Part shown: piece by piece, positions 18,385-26,955 of the stretch
How positions within the stretch are numbered: the first letter of the stretch is position 1
Layout of the letters: every line of letters begins with the position of its first letter
Source: RYN-230 sp963837335
Lineage (GTDB): Bacteria > Actinomycetota > Actinomycetes > Streptosporangiales > Streptosporangiaceae
Length of the DNA: 64,000 nt
Assembly: GCA_963837335.1 (NCBI GenBank)
Contig: CAWINS010000045.1
Coordinates: 6,415-70,414, forward strand
Reading direction: 5' to 3'
Translations under genes and position numbers: made by a program
The notes under the pieces: model-generated
Databases searched by the model: none
What the model was told of the DNA's origin: nothing
Seen by the model: only the letters and a program-made list of their open reading frames with translations

Positions 18385-19217
18385 TTGGTGAGCTGTCCTG
18401 CGTCAATGGGCAGTGTCACCCCGGTAACGTACCGGGCCTCGTCCGACGCCAGCCACAGCACGGCGTTGGAGATGTCGACCGGCTCGACCCAGGGGATCGG
18501 GAGCGCGTTGAGCTCCTGGAACCGCGCGGCCAGCACCTCTCTGGTCCGCTGGTCCACGGGCAGGTCCGCGCCGAACAGCTCGTAGGTAGCCGCGTTCTGG
18601 ATCATGTCCGTGTCCACGCTCGTCGGATGCACGCTATTGACCCGGATCAGGTCCGGGGCCAGTTCCAGGGCCAGCGTACGCATCAGGCCCACGACGCCGT
18701 GCTTGGCCGACGTGTAGTGCCCGATGTTCGGGATGGCCATCAGCCCCGCGGTCGAGCTGGTCAGGATGATCGACCCGCCGCGGGACGCGCGCAGGTGCGG
18801 GATGGCCGCCTTGGCCGCGTGCCAGACGCCGGTCAGGTTGACGTCGATCATGTCCTGCCAGTGCGTCTCGTCGAGCTCCTCCAGGCTGCCGAAGCTGAAG
18901 ATGCCCGCGTTCGCGGCCACGATGTCCAGGTGCCCGAGCTGGGCGACGCCGTCGTCCAGCGCCGCCTTGAGCGCGCCGTAGTCGCGGACATCGGCCTGGG
19001 TGGCCACGATCCGGCGGTCCAGGGCCTCGACTTCCTTGACCGTCTCGGCCAGGTCGGCCGGGGTCGCCATGGCGTAGGGCACGCTGCCGATCTGGCCGGC
19101 CAGGTCCACCGCGATGATGTCCGCGCCCTCCTGGGCCAGCCGGATCGCGTGCGAGCGGCCCTGGCCGCGTGCCGCGCCGGTGATGAAGGCGACCTTGCCT
19201 GCTACTCGTCCTGCCAT
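18381..19217 (-). CDS. mycofactocin-coupled SDR family oxidoreductase, copy 1
   Basis: 278-residue SDR. FITGAARGQGRSHAIRLA is the cofactor motif, followed by the subgroup-specific insertion after strand beta-2 (PYAMATPADLAETVKEVEALDRR), NAGIFSFG in the NNAG position, ILTSS and the YTSAKHGVVGLM active site. Members of this group are nicotinoprotein-like: NAD is thought to be buried and not exchanged, so oxidation of the substrate alcohol is coupled to mycofactocin. ATG at 19217. Its stop overlaps the MoxR start. It is most similar by eye to the copies at 19648 and 20517, showing tandem duplication. Confidence 0.9.
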   Translation of the reverse strand: MAGRVAGKVAFITGAARGQGRSHAIRLAQEGADIIAVDLAGQIGSVPYAMATPADLAETVKEVEALDRRIVATQADVRDYGALKAALDDGVAQLGHLDIVAANAGIFSFGSLEELDETHWQDMIDVNLTGVWHAAKAAIPHLRASRGGSIILTSSTAGLMAIPNIGHYTSAKHGVVGLMRTLALELAPDLIRVNSVHPTSVDTDMIQNAATYELFGADLPVDQRTREVLAARFQELNALPIPWVEPVDISNAVLWLASDEARYVTGVTLPIDAGQLTK

Positions 19218-19230
19218 CAGGGATGTGCTC

Positions 19231-19572
19231 CTAACGGATCGTGTTGCCTGCGTTGACGGTGAACTCCAGGCCGGTGACGTACCGGGCCTCGTCGGAGGCC
19301 AGGAACAGGACCGCGTTACTGATGTCCCGCGCGTTGACGACTTCGACGGGGAGAGTGTTCATGTAGATCGGGCCCAGGTTCGGGTCCCGCTCGATGAGCG
19401 GGTTGAGGTCGCCGAGGCCGTTCCCATCGGCGTGTCCACCCCGGTCGGGTGCACGGTGTTGACCCGGATCTGGTGCCGGGCCAGCTCGTTGGCCATGGTC
19501 CGGGCGATGCCCACCACCGCCGCGTCCCGCGCCGGTGATGAAAGCGACTTTTCCTTCGACTCTGCCCGCCAC
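19231..19572 (-). pseudogene. decayed mycofactocin-coupled SDR, internal deletion
   Basis: Begins like its neighbours (MAGRVEGKVAFITGAG, 19572-19525) and then jumps directly to sequence equivalent to the last third of the family (VVGIARTMANELARHQIRVN and HPTGVDTPMG in a shifted frame, 19520-19420), ending with ISNAVLFLASDEARYVTG. About 150 residues holding the NAD insertion and the YxxxK active site are gone, so the product cannot be catalytic. An additional frame change lies near 19430. A remnant of a fifth array member, probably formed by recombination inside the array. Confidence 0.85.
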
Positions 19573-19647
19573 TAATTCTCCTTCTCATGATTGAGCCCGC
19601 CGCCCGCGAGCCCGCCGCCCGCGAGCCCGCTGCGTGCGGGCCTGCTG

Positions 19648-20484
19648 CTACTTAAGGAGCTCGCCCGCGTCGATGGGCAGCGGGACCCCGGTGACGTAGC
19701 GCGCCTCATCGGAGGCGAGCCAGAGCACCGCGTTGGAGACGTCCACCGGCTCGATCCAGGGGACCGGCAGGGTGTTGATCGTCAGGAGCCGCTCGGTTAT
19801 CACCGCGGAGGTGCGCTCGTCCTCGGGCAGGTCCGGCGCGAACAGCTCGTACGCGGCGGCGTTCTGGATCATGCCGGTGTTCACCGTCGTCGGGTGCACG
19901 CTGTTGACCCGGATCAGGTCCGGCGCCAGCTCCAGCGCCAGCGTGCGCATCAGCCCGACGATGCCGTGCTTGGCCGATACGTAGTGCCCGACGTTCGGCA
20001 TCCCTTCCAGTCCGAGCCCGGAGCTGGTCAGGATGATCGACCCGCCCCTCGCGGCGCGCAGGTGCGGGATGGCCGCCTTGGCCGCGTGCCAGACACCGGT
20101 CAGGTTGACGTCGAGCATGTCCCGCCAGGCGGTCTCGCTGAGCTCCTCCAGCGTGCCGAAGCTGAAGATGCCGGCGTTCGCGGACACGATGTCCAGGTGC
20201 CCGAGCTGCGCGACGCCGTCGTCCAGTGCGGCCTTCAGCGCGCCGTAGTCGCGGACGTCGGCCTGGGCCGCGACGATCCGCCGGTCCAGCGCCTCCACTT
20301 CCCTGACCGTCTCGGCCAGGTCGTCCGGTGTCGCCATCGCGTAGGGCACCGAGTCCACCTGGCCGCACAGGTCGACGGCGATGATGTCGGCGCCCTCCTG
20401 GGCGAGCCGGACGGCGTGACTGCGGCCCTGGCCCCGGGCCGCGCCGGTGATGAAGGCGACCTTGCCTGCTACTCGTCCAGCCAT
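19648..20484 (-). CDS. mycofactocin-coupled SDR family oxidoreductase, copy 2
   Basis: 278 residues with the same layout as copy 1: GAARGQGRSHAVRLAQEG, insertion PYAMATPDDLAETVREVEAL, SANAGIFSFG, ILTSSGLGLEG, HYVSAKHGIVGLM and C-terminal SDEARYVTGVPLPIDAG. The residues between the active-site Tyr and the C-terminus (NAAAYELFAPDLPEDERT) and around the substrate lid differ from copy 1, which suggests altered substrate choice. ATG at 20484, with GGAG in the 13 bases upstream. It is the third array unit after mftC and OYE. A tandem paralogue whose substrate is unknown. Confidence 0.9.
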   Translation of the reverse strand: MAGRVAGKVAFITGAARGQGRSHAVRLAQEGADIIAVDLCGQVDSVPYAMATPDDLAETVREVEALDRRIVAAQADVRDYGALKAALDDGVAQLGHLDIVSANAGIFSFGTLEELSETAWRDMLDVNLTGVWHAAKAAIPHLRAARGGSIILTSSGLGLEGMPNVGHYVSAKHGIVGLMRTLALELAPDLIRVNSVHPTTVNTGMIQNAAAYELFAPDLPEDERTSAVITERLLTINTLPVPWIEPVDVSNAVLWLASDEARYVTGVPLPIDAGELLK

Positions 20485-20516
20485 GCTGAGCTCCTTCGCT
20501 CGTTGCTGCGGCGTCG

Positions 20517-21353
20517 TTACTTGAGGACCGCCCCGGCGTCCACCGGGAGCGCGACGCCGGTGATGTAGCGGGCCTCGTCGGAGGCCAGGAACAGCACCGC
20601 GTTGCTGATATCGACCACGTCCACCCAGGGGATGGGCAGCACGTTCATGGCCTGCGAGGCGGGCTCGAAGTCGGCCCGGGTCGGGTGGTCCAGATCGGGC
20701 CGGAACAGCCGGTACGTCGCCTCGTTCTGGATCATCGGCGTGTCCACCTGGGTCGGGTGGATGCTGTTGACCCGGATGAACTGCGGCGCCAGCTCCAGGG
20801 CCAGCGTCCGCATCAGCCCGACCACCCCGTGCTTGGCCGACACGTAGTGCGCGATGTTGGCGTACGCCTGCAGGCCCGCGGCCGAGCTGGTCAGCACGAT
20901 GGAGCCGCCGCGGCCGCCGGCGGCCAGGTGCGGGATGGCCGCCTTGGCGGTGTGCCAGACGCCGGTCAGGTTGACGTCGATCATGTCCCGCCAGGTCTGC
21001 TCGGCCAGGTCCTGCGCCGGGTACGGCGAGGAGCCGATCCCGGCGTTGGCGCTGACGATGTCCAGCCGTCCCAGCTGGGCGACGCCGTCGTCCAGCACCG
21101 CCTTCAGCGCGCCGTAGTCCCGGACGTCGGCCTGGGCAGCGACGATCCGGCGGTCCAGCGCCTCGACTTCCCTGACCGTCTCGGCCAGGTCGGCCTCGGT
21201 CGCGCCGGCGTACGGCATGCCCGGCATGTCCGCGCAGACGTCGACCGCGATGATGTCCGCGCCCTCCTGGGCGAGCCGGACGGCGTGGCTGCGGCCCTGG
21301 CCGCGGGCCGCGCCGGTGATGAAGGCGACCTTGCCTGCTACTCGTCCTGCCAT
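20517..21353 (-). CDS. mycofactocin-coupled SDR family oxidoreductase, copy 3
   Basis: 278 residues starting at ATG 21353 (MAGRVAGKVAFIT). An upstream in-frame extension to 21425 has no family match and overlaps the preceding gene. Motifs: GAARGQGRSH, insertion PYAGATEADLAETVREVEAL, NAGIGSSPYPAQDL, VLTSSAAG, HYVSAKHGVVGLM and the usual DEARYITGVALPVDAG end. The loop after NAGIG is longer and different from copies 1 and 2. Eleven bases or fewer separate it from the upstream copy's stop at 21364, so it is in the same transcript. Oxidises an unknown alcohol with bound NAD and mycofactocin as predicted acceptor. Confidence 0.9.
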   Translation of the reverse strand: MAGRVAGKVAFITGAARGQGRSHAVRLAQEGADIIAVDVCADMPGMPYAGATEADLAETVREVEALDRRIVAAQADVRDYGALKAVLDDGVAQLGRLDIVSANAGIGSSPYPAQDLAEQTWRDMIDVNLTGVWHTAKAAIPHLAAGGRGGSIVLTSSAAGLQAYANIAHYVSAKHGVVGLMRTLALELAPQFIRVNSIHPTQVDTPMIQNEATYRLFRPDLDHPTRADFEPASQAMNVLPIPWVDVVDISNAVLFLASDEARYITGVALPVDAGAVLK

Positions 21354-21363
21354 GCCGGCCACC

Positions 21364-22194
21364 TCACCTCTTGTTCGTGAAGCCGGCGTTGACCGGCACC
21401 GTGATGCCGGTGACGTAGCGGCCATCGTCGGAGACCAGCCACAGGATGGCGTTGGAGATGTCCACCGGCTCGACCATGTCCACCGGCAGCGCGTTGGCCA
21501 TCGCCTGCCCCATGGCCGGGTCAGACTCCAGGAACTGCTGCATCACCTCGTTGACCACCATGGGCGTGCGGACGCCGGTCGGGTGCACCGAGTTCACCCG
21601 GATGCTGTGCGGGGCCAGGGTGTTGGCGTAGGAGCGCATCAGCCCGACCACGCCGTGCTTGGACGCGGTGTAGCCCAGGCCGCCGCGGGTCGCCCCGCCG
21701 ATGCCGGTGATGCCCGCGGTCGAACTGGTCAGCACGATCGCGCCGCCCTGGCCGCGCTCGATCATGGACGGGATGGCCGTCTCCACCGTGTTGAACACGC
21801 CGGTCAGGTTGACGTCGATGACGTCCTGCCACGCCTCGTGGCGCTCCTCGCCCAGGGCCATCGGGGCGATCCCGGCGTTGGCCAGCACGATGTCCACCGG
21901 GCCCAGTTCGGCGACGCCCGCCTCGAACGCGGCCTTCAGGCCGGCCTCGTCCCGCACGTCGGCCTCACGGGCCAGGATCCGCCGGTCCAGCGCCTCGACC
22001 TCCTTGACCGTCTCGGCCAGGTCGTCGGGCGTGGCCATCGGGTAGGCCACCGACTCGATCTGCCGGCAGAGGTCCACCGCGATGATGTCCGCGCCTTCCT
22101 GGGCCAGCCGGACGGCGTGGCTGCGGCCCTGGCCGCGGGCGGCGCCGGTGATGAAGGCCACTTTGCCTTCGAGTTTTCCTGCCACTTCTGTCAC
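21364..22194 (-). CDS. mycofactocin-coupled SDR family oxidoreductase, copy 4
   Basis: 276 residues from GTG 22194, which has AGGAGAG seven bases upstream; a longer frame to 22275 is not family-like. It is the most divergent array member: GAARGQGRSH and PMATPDDLAETVKEVEAL are conserved, but NAGIAPMALGEERHE, ATRGGLGYTASKHGVVGLMRSYANTL and EVMQQFLESDPAMGQ differ from the others and resemble carveol-dehydrogenase-type relatives. YxxxK and the upstream Ser are present. It is first in the SDR array after the second OYE gene, and 114 non-coding bases separate them. Confidence 0.9.
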   Translation of the reverse strand: MTEVAGKLEGKVAFITGAARGQGRSHAVRLAQEGADIIAVDLCRQIESVAYPMATPDDLAETVKEVEALDRRILAREADVRDEAGLKAAFEAGVAELGPVDIVLANAGIAPMALGEERHEAWQDVIDVNLTGVFNTVETAIPSMIERGQGGAIVLTSSTAGITGIGGATRGGLGYTASKHGVVGLMRSYANTLAPHSIRVNSVHPTGVRTPMVVNEVMQQFLESDPAMGQAMANALPVDMVEPVDISNAILWLVSDDGRYVTGITVPVNAGFTNKR

Positions 22195-22308
22195 TGCCTC
22201 TCTCCTGATGACCGCGCCACGTCCTGACCTCTTCGGGGGTCCAGCGCGCTCGACCTGGTTTTCGTTGCGGCTCATGAAGCCCGGCCGCGGTCTGCGGGCA
22301 GCCGCCGG

Positions 22309-24368
22309 CTAACGCGCGGCGGGCTGTCTCTGCGGCGCGGGGGCTGCCGGGGGCGGCTGCTCGCGTTCCAGGGTGCCGATCTCGATGCCGCGACGGCGGC
22401 CCTCCAGGACGGCCTCCGCGGCGGTGCGCGGGGCCACGCAGTCGCCTGCGCGGAGGGCTCCCGGCGGTCCGGAGCTGGCCAGCGCCGCCTCATGCAGCCG
22501 CGTCTCGGCCAGCCGGGGGCCGCAGTCCACGACCGCCACGCAGCCGATCTCCCGCTGCTCACCGGTCCAGGCGTCTTCCAGCAGCGCCCGGCCCGTCCGC
22601 GTGACGTTACGGAGCAGGCAACCGCAGCGCCCGGGTCACCCCGGCCTGCTGCAGGCGGGCGTTGGCGTCGGCCAGGTCGCCGGTGCGGGTCAGCTGGGTC
22701 CCGGCCACCTGGTCCGGCGTCACCAGCGTCACGGTGCGGCCGGCCGCGGCGAGCCACTCGGCCATCGCGACCCCGGCCGGGCCGCCGACCGGGTCGTGCA
22801 CCACGAGCGGGCCGTCCGGCACCGAGGCCAGGCCGCCGGTGAGCAGGGTGAGCGGGTCCAGGGCCGGCTGCGGGTCTTCGGCGGCTGGCCAGCGCAGGAC
22901 GCCAGGACGGGACCCGGTGGCCAGCAGCACCGTGGTCCCGGCGGCCCGGGCCGCGGCCAGATCGGCCGGGCCGATCTCGGTGCCGGTGTCGATGCGCACG
23001 CCCAGCCGCCGGCACTCGGCGTCCAGCCAGTCCGGCAGCAGGGCCAGCCGTTCCCGGCCGGTCGCGCGGGCCGCGATGCGCAGCGCCCCGCCGGTCCGCT
23101 CGCCGCGCTCGGCGACCCGGACCCGGTGGCCCCGGCCCGCGAGCACCCGGGCCGCCTCCAGGCCGGCCGGGCCGCCGCCGACCACCAGCACATCGCAGGA
23201 TCGCGGGTCAGCGCCCTGCTCGGGCTGCTCCTCGGTCTCGTGGCCGCTGCGCGGATCGCCCACGCAGCTCACCAGGGGGTTGCGCGGGTCGCGGACCTGG
23301 CAGGCCTGGTTGCACAGCAGGCACGGCCGGACCTGCCCGGGACGGTCCCGGCGCAGCTTGCCGACCAGGCCGGCGTCGGCGATCTGGGCCCGGGTCATCT
23401 CCACCAGGTCGCAGCCGCCGCCGTCCAGCGCGTCCCGCGCGTCGTCCGGGTCGGCCACGCTGCCCTGCAGCACCACCGGGACCGCGCCGTCCAGCGCGTC
23501 CCGGACCCGCCGCGCGAGGGCGGCGTTGAACACCGGCGCGGTGTGCCCGTCAGGCCGGTAGGAGGCGGGCGAGTACAGACCGCCGCGCACCACCACCAGC
23601 AGGTCCAGCCAGCGGCTGAGCTCGCGGGCCTGCGCGGCCCCGTCCTCCGGCGTCACCCCCGCCCAGGGCGCCAGCTCATCACAGGACAGCCGCAGGCCCA
23701 GGATGTGCCGCGGCCCGATGGCGTCCCGGACCGCGGCGAGCACCTCCCGGGTCAGCCGGAGCCGGTCGCGGCCGTAGCCGTCGGCGCGGTGGTTGGTCAG
23801 GCCCGAGTGGAACTGGCGGAGCAGCGACCGGGCCCCGGCGTCGATCTCCACCCCGTCGGCGCCCGCCGCGACCGCCAGCCCGGCCGCGGTGGCGAACCCG
23901 GCGGTCAGCGCGGCGATCTGCGGGTCGCCCATCTCCATCGGCACCTCGCGGGTGACCGGGTCCGGGACGCCGGACGGTCCCCACAGCGCCGTCTGGGAGT
24001 AGGCGGAGGACCCCTGCAGGCCGGTATGGCCGAGGCCGGCCAGCACCAGCGTGCCGTGCCGCTGGCAGGCCGCCGCGATCTGCTGCCAGCCGCCGGCGCC
24101 CGCGGCGGCCAGCGGCGCCCGCTCGTACGGCCAGTCGGAGGCGTGCACCGAGGCCGCCTCGGTGACGATGAGCCCCGCCCCGCCGGCCGCCCGGCGCTCG
24201 TAATAGGCGACGTGCCGGGGCGAGAACGCGCGGCGCCCGGGCTGGCTGGCCGGGCCGGTGCTCGGGCTGGCCGAGGTTGGTCTCGTGCGGGCCGAACATG
24301 ACCCTGGATTGCGCGACCCGGCCGGCCAGCGTGACCGGACCGGTGAGCCGCGCGAATCCCGAGGTCAT
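22309..24368 (-). CDS. mycofactocin-system FadH/OYE family oxidoreductase 2 (two frameshifts)
   Basis: Second OYE/FadH-type iron-sulfur flavoenzyme, diverged from the one at 14-16 kb. Starts MTSGFARLTGPVTL at ATG 24368, one base after the mftC stop. A shift near 24250 leads into the main frame: WPYERAPLAAAG, VLAGLGHTGLQGSS, GVEIDAGARSLLRQF, then cluster motif CLLCNQACQ with a later VSCVGDP Cys, and VLVVGGGPAGLEAARVLAGRGHRV (FAD). A second shift near 22615 restores REIGCVAVVDCGPRL and RAGDCVAPRTAAEAVLEG, with the stop at 22309. All cofactor motifs are present. The order mftA-B-C-OYE places it where mftD sits in mycobacteria, but it is an unrelated fold family and shows no LldD-like motif. Confidence 0.82.
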
Positions 24369-24369
24369 G

Positions 24370-25611
24370 TCAGCGTGCGCCACCCGCCGCGAAGCCGGCC
24401 AGCGGGTTGACGTCGCACGCCCGGTCCGGCGGCGCGGGCACCGGGCGGCGCCCGATCGTCACCGGGACCGGCTGCCGGGCCTGCCGCGCCCGCGCCGCGG
24501 GCTGCCCGCGCACCGGGCCGCGATGTGAATGGTCCTCTCCCGGCCTGGGGAGCGCGGTCCGGTCCGTCCCGGCCAGGGCCTGCTCGCCGAAGCCGCGGAC
24601 ACATTCCGGGTCCGGGCCGTCCAGGGGCAGCCCGGTGAAGAACTTGGCGGCCATGCAGCCACCCCGGCAGGAGTCGTAGAACTGGCACGACCCGCAGGCG
24701 CCGCCCGCGGACGGCCCGCGCAGCTCAGTGAACAGGGCGGAGTCCCGCCAGACCGCCGCGAAGCCGCCGGCCGTCCGGACGTTGCCGGCCAGGAAGTTCT
24801 CGTGGATCGCGAACGGGCAGGCGTACACGTCCCCGACCGGGTCGATCAGGCAGACCACCCGGCCGGCCCCGCACATGTTCAGCCCGGGCAGCGCCTCGCC
24901 GTAGGCGGCCAGGTGGAAGAACGAATCGCCGGTCAGCACCTGCTCGCCGTGCGCGCACAGCCAGTCGTAGAGCTCGCGCTGCTGCCCGGCGGTGGGGTGC
25001 AGGTCGTCCCAGACGTCGGCGCCCCGGCCGGACGGCCGCAGCCGGGTGAGCCGCAGCTGGGCGCCGTAGCGGTCGGCCAGCGCCTTGAACTCGTCCAGCT
25101 GCCCCGCGTTCTGCCGGGTCACCACCACGGAGATCTTGAAGCCGGCGAACCCGGCCGCGGCCAGGTGCTCCATGGCCGCGATGGCCATCGCGTACGAGCC
25201 CTGGCCGCGGACCGCGTCGTTGACCTCGGCGGTCGCGCCGTCCAGCGAGATCTGCACGTCCACGTAGTCGCTCGCGGCCAGCTTGCGGGCCACGGCGGCG
25301 TCGATGCGGACGCCGTTGGTGGAGAACTTCACCCCGACGTGGTGCGCGGTGGCGTAGTCCACCAGCTCCCAGAAGTCGGGCCGGACGGTGGGCTCGCCGC
25401 CGCCGATGTTCACGTAGAACACCTGCATCCGCTCGAGCGTGTCGATGACGGCCTGGCACTCGGCGGTGCTCAGCTCGCCCGGGTCGCGCCGGCCGGAACT
25501 GGACAGGCAGTGCACGCAGGCCAGGTTGCAGGCGTAGGTCAGCTCCCAGGTGAGGCAGATCGGCGCGTCCAGCCCGCGCTCGAACAGCTCCACCAGGGTT
25601 TGCGTGCTCAC
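24370..25611 (-). CDS. mftC: mycofactocin radical SAM maturase MftC
   Basis: Radical SAM/SPASM enzyme that decarboxylates the C-terminal Tyr of MftA and then forms a C-C bond to the penultimate Val. The SAM cluster motif is LTYACNLACVHCLSSSGRRDPGE (CxxxCxxC, about residue 27), GGEPTVRPDFWEL follows, and the C-terminal SPASM cysteines appear in MCGAGRVVC, VYACPF, CGSCQFYDSCRGGC and DPECVRGFG. GTG at 25611 overlaps the mftB stop (GTGA). The C-terminal 60 residues are Pro/Arg-rich and poorly conserved. Adjacent to mftA and mftB, as in all mycofactocin loci. Confidence 0.96.
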   Translation of the reverse strand: MSTQTLVELFERGLDAPICLTWELTYACNLACVHCLSSSGRRDPGELSTAECQAVIDTLERMQVFYVNIGGGEPTVRPDFWELVDYATAHHVGVKFSTNGVRIDAAVARKLAASDYVDVQISLDGATAEVNDAVRGQGSYAMAIAAMEHLAAAGFAGFKISVVVTRQNAGQLDEFKALADRYGAQLRLTRLRPSGRGADVWDDLHPTAGQQRELYDWLCAHGEQVLTGDSFFHLAAYGEALPGLNMCGAGRVVCLIDPVGDVYACPFAIHENFLAGNVRTAGGFAAVWRDSALFTELRGPSAGGACGSCQFYDSCRGGCMAAKFFTGLPLDGPDPECVRGFGEQALAGTDRTALPRPGEDHSHRGPVRGQPAARARQARQPVPVTIGRRPVPAPPDRACDVNPLAGFAAGGAR

Positions 25612-25949
25612 CAGGCCGCCAGTTTGGTGATCAGGCGCGGGGTGATCATGTGTGACTCGGCCAGCACGGCCAGGCCGCGCTGGTAGGCGGGCAGGCCGCC
25701 GGGCTGGACCCCGGCCGCCGTGCACGCGGCGCGGGCCGAGGGATGCTCGCCCAGCGACCGCACCACGGCCAGCATGGTCGTGTTCTTCAGGAAGGACAGC
25801 CGCCGGGTGCCGAAGTGGTAGAGCAGCGCGCCGAACGGCTCCGGCCGGACCGCGACCCGCTCGTCCAGCTGCCAGGGCCGGTCCAGGTCGAACGGGTTTG
25901 CGGGGCCGGCTGGGTTCAGCGGGGCGGCCCCGGCTGGGTCAGTAGACAC
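25608..25949 (-). CDS. mftB: mycofactocin precursor-binding chaperone MftB
   Basis: Small PqqD-like RiPP recognition element (113 residues) that binds MftA and presents it to MftC. Family features: FDLDRPWQLDERVAVRPEPFGALLYHFGTRRLSFLKN in the N-half (key words WQL, VAVRPEPFGALLYHF, RLSFL) and a helical C-half ending ESHMITPRLI. GTG at 25949 lies inside the end of mftA: the two overlap by 11 bases in different frames, and the mftB stop overlaps the mftC start. A Pro/Ala-rich 20-residue N-tail is variable. Confidence 0.93.
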   Translation of the reverse strand: MSTDPAGAAPLNPAGPANPFDLDRPWQLDERVAVRPEPFGALLYHFGTRRLSFLKNTTMLAVVRSLGEHPSARAACTAAGVQPGGLPAYQRGLAVLAESHMITPRLITKLAAW

Positions 25950-26097
25950 CGCACATGCCGTCGATCGAGACCTCTTCGACGAGCAGTTCCTCGGCGACCA
26001 GGCTCTCGTCCGCGGCCGGGCTGGCCGGTTCGCCCGTGGTGGTGGGCGCTGCGGTGTGCTCGGCCGGTGTGGTCACGCTGGCGGTCTGTTCGCTCAT
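25939..26097 (-). CDS. mftA: mycofactocin precursor peptide MftA
   Basis: 52-residue precursor found by translating the minus strand directly upstream of mftB. It begins MSEQTASVTT, has a Thr/Ala/Pro-rich leader, an acidic stretch ESLVAEELLVEEVS, and ends in the invariant IDGMCGVY, whose last Val-Tyr is the part turned into the cofactor. ATG 26097 is preceded by GGAGG (about eight bases upstream). The TGA at 25939 lies within mftB. The C-terminus matches known MftA cores exactly, so the assignment is firm despite its size. Confidence 0.97.
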   Translation of the reverse strand: MSEQTASVTTPAEHTAAPTTTGEPASPAADESLVAEELLVEEVSIDGMCGVY

Positions 26098-26188
26098 GCC
26101 AGTCCTCCGGATCCTCGTCCGGCCCGCGCTGGCCTGGGTCCGCCAGCACCGCCGCTGTCGTCTGCCCCACTAGTGGCACTTAGGGCAG

Positions 26189-26218
26189 ACACTAAAGGCA
26201 CTCAGTGCCAAAGGTCAA
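26189..26218 (-). promoter_or_regulatory. predicted mft promoter with palindromic operator in the spacer
   Basis: On the minus strand TTGACC (26218-26213) and TAGTGT (26194-26189) are spaced by 18 bases, as in a sigma-70-like promoter. The 13-bp palindrome GGCACTcAGTGCC (26197-26209) fills the spacer. Nearby lie AGTGgCACT (26172-26180), CACTAGTG (26168-26175) and TCTGCCC/GGGCAGA arms (26161-26167 and 26183-26189). The shared AGTG/CACT half-site suggests MftR sites. The rest of the mftA-mftR gap (26098-26313) holds nothing else I can name. Confidence 0.55.
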
Positions 26219-26313
26219 GGCGCGACTTTCGGGCTTTCGCATGCCCGGCCGGGTCGTGGCATGCTCCTTGTCAGGCCCACGAGCCAGGCGGGACGGAAAG
26301 GCGGTGCTGGCCG

Positions 26314-26955
26314 GTGAGCACTACGGGGATACCTGCCCAGCTTGGCCGCAGGCGTATCACCTCTCGTGCCGAGCTGGAGCACGTCGCGTTCGAGCTGTTC
26401 GACCGGCAGGGGTTCGAGGGCACCACGATCGACGACATCGCCGTCGCGGCCGGCATCGGCCGCCGGACCTTCTTCCGCTACTTCCCGTCCAAGAACGACG
26501 TCCCGTGGGGGAACTTCGAGGACGAGCTGGACCGGATGCGGGCCTGGCTGGCCGCCTGCCCGCCGCAGTGGCCGCTGATGGACGCGATCCGGCTGGCCAT
26601 CGTCAACTTCAACCAGGTGCCGCCGGGCGATGAGCGCTGGCACCGGCGCCGGATGCAGCTGATCCTGGGCGTGCCGGTGCTGCAGGCGCACTCCACCCTG
26701 CGCTACGCGGAGTGGCGGCAGGTGATCGCGGACTTCGTGGCCGAGCGCACCGGGGAGCCCGCCTGCGCCCTGCTCCCGCAGACGATCGCCTACGCCATGC
26801 TCGGCGTGGCCATCGCCGCGTACGAGCAGTGGCTCCAGGACGACGACGGCAACCTGAGCGAGCTCCTGGACACGGCCATGCGTGACCTGGCTGCGGCGTT
26901 CGGCGACGGCCTGCCGCTGCGGGCCGAGCCCGCCGAACCCCCGGAGCCTCGTTGA
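26314..26955 (+). CDS. mftR: mycofactocin system transcriptional regulator MftR (TetR family)
   Basis: 213-residue TetR-family repressor. DNA-binding domain: RITSRAELEHVAFELFDRQGFEGTTIDDIAVAAGIGRRTFFRYFPSKNDV (key words GFEGTTIDDIA, IGRRTFFRYF). The MftR hallmark WGNFEDELDRMRAWL follows. GTG 26314 is chosen because it opens the conserved start STTGIPAQLGRRRITSR; longer frames run into the promoter. It is divergent from mftA across a 216-bp region with palindromes. In mycobacteria MftR represses mft and is released by long-chain acyl-CoA; the same effector here is inference. Its stop overlaps the next gene's TTG start. Confidence 0.95.
   Translation: MSTTGIPAQLGRRRITSRAELEHVAFELFDRQGFEGTTIDDIAVAAGIGRRTFFRYFPSKNDVPWGNFEDELDRMRAWLAACPPQWPLMDAIRLAIVNFNQVPPGDERWHRRRMQLILGVPVLQAHSTLRYAEWRQVIADFVAERTGEPACALLPQTIAYAMLGVAIAAYEQWLQDDDGNLSELLDTAMRDLAAAFGDGLPLRAEPAEPPEPR

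Noticed and set aside
22373..24301. A 642-codon plus-strand open frame
   Set aside because: Antisense of the second OYE gene; composition is mirror-like with no domain.
22309..24368. OYE gene as a diverged mftD
   Set aside because: It has the OYE barrel, a CxxCNxxC cluster motif and an FAD domain, none of which occur in LldD-type MftD.
26056..26313. N-terminal extension of mftR
   Set aside because: The frame is open through the mftA promoter but lacks family similarity, and the conserved start is at GTG 26314.
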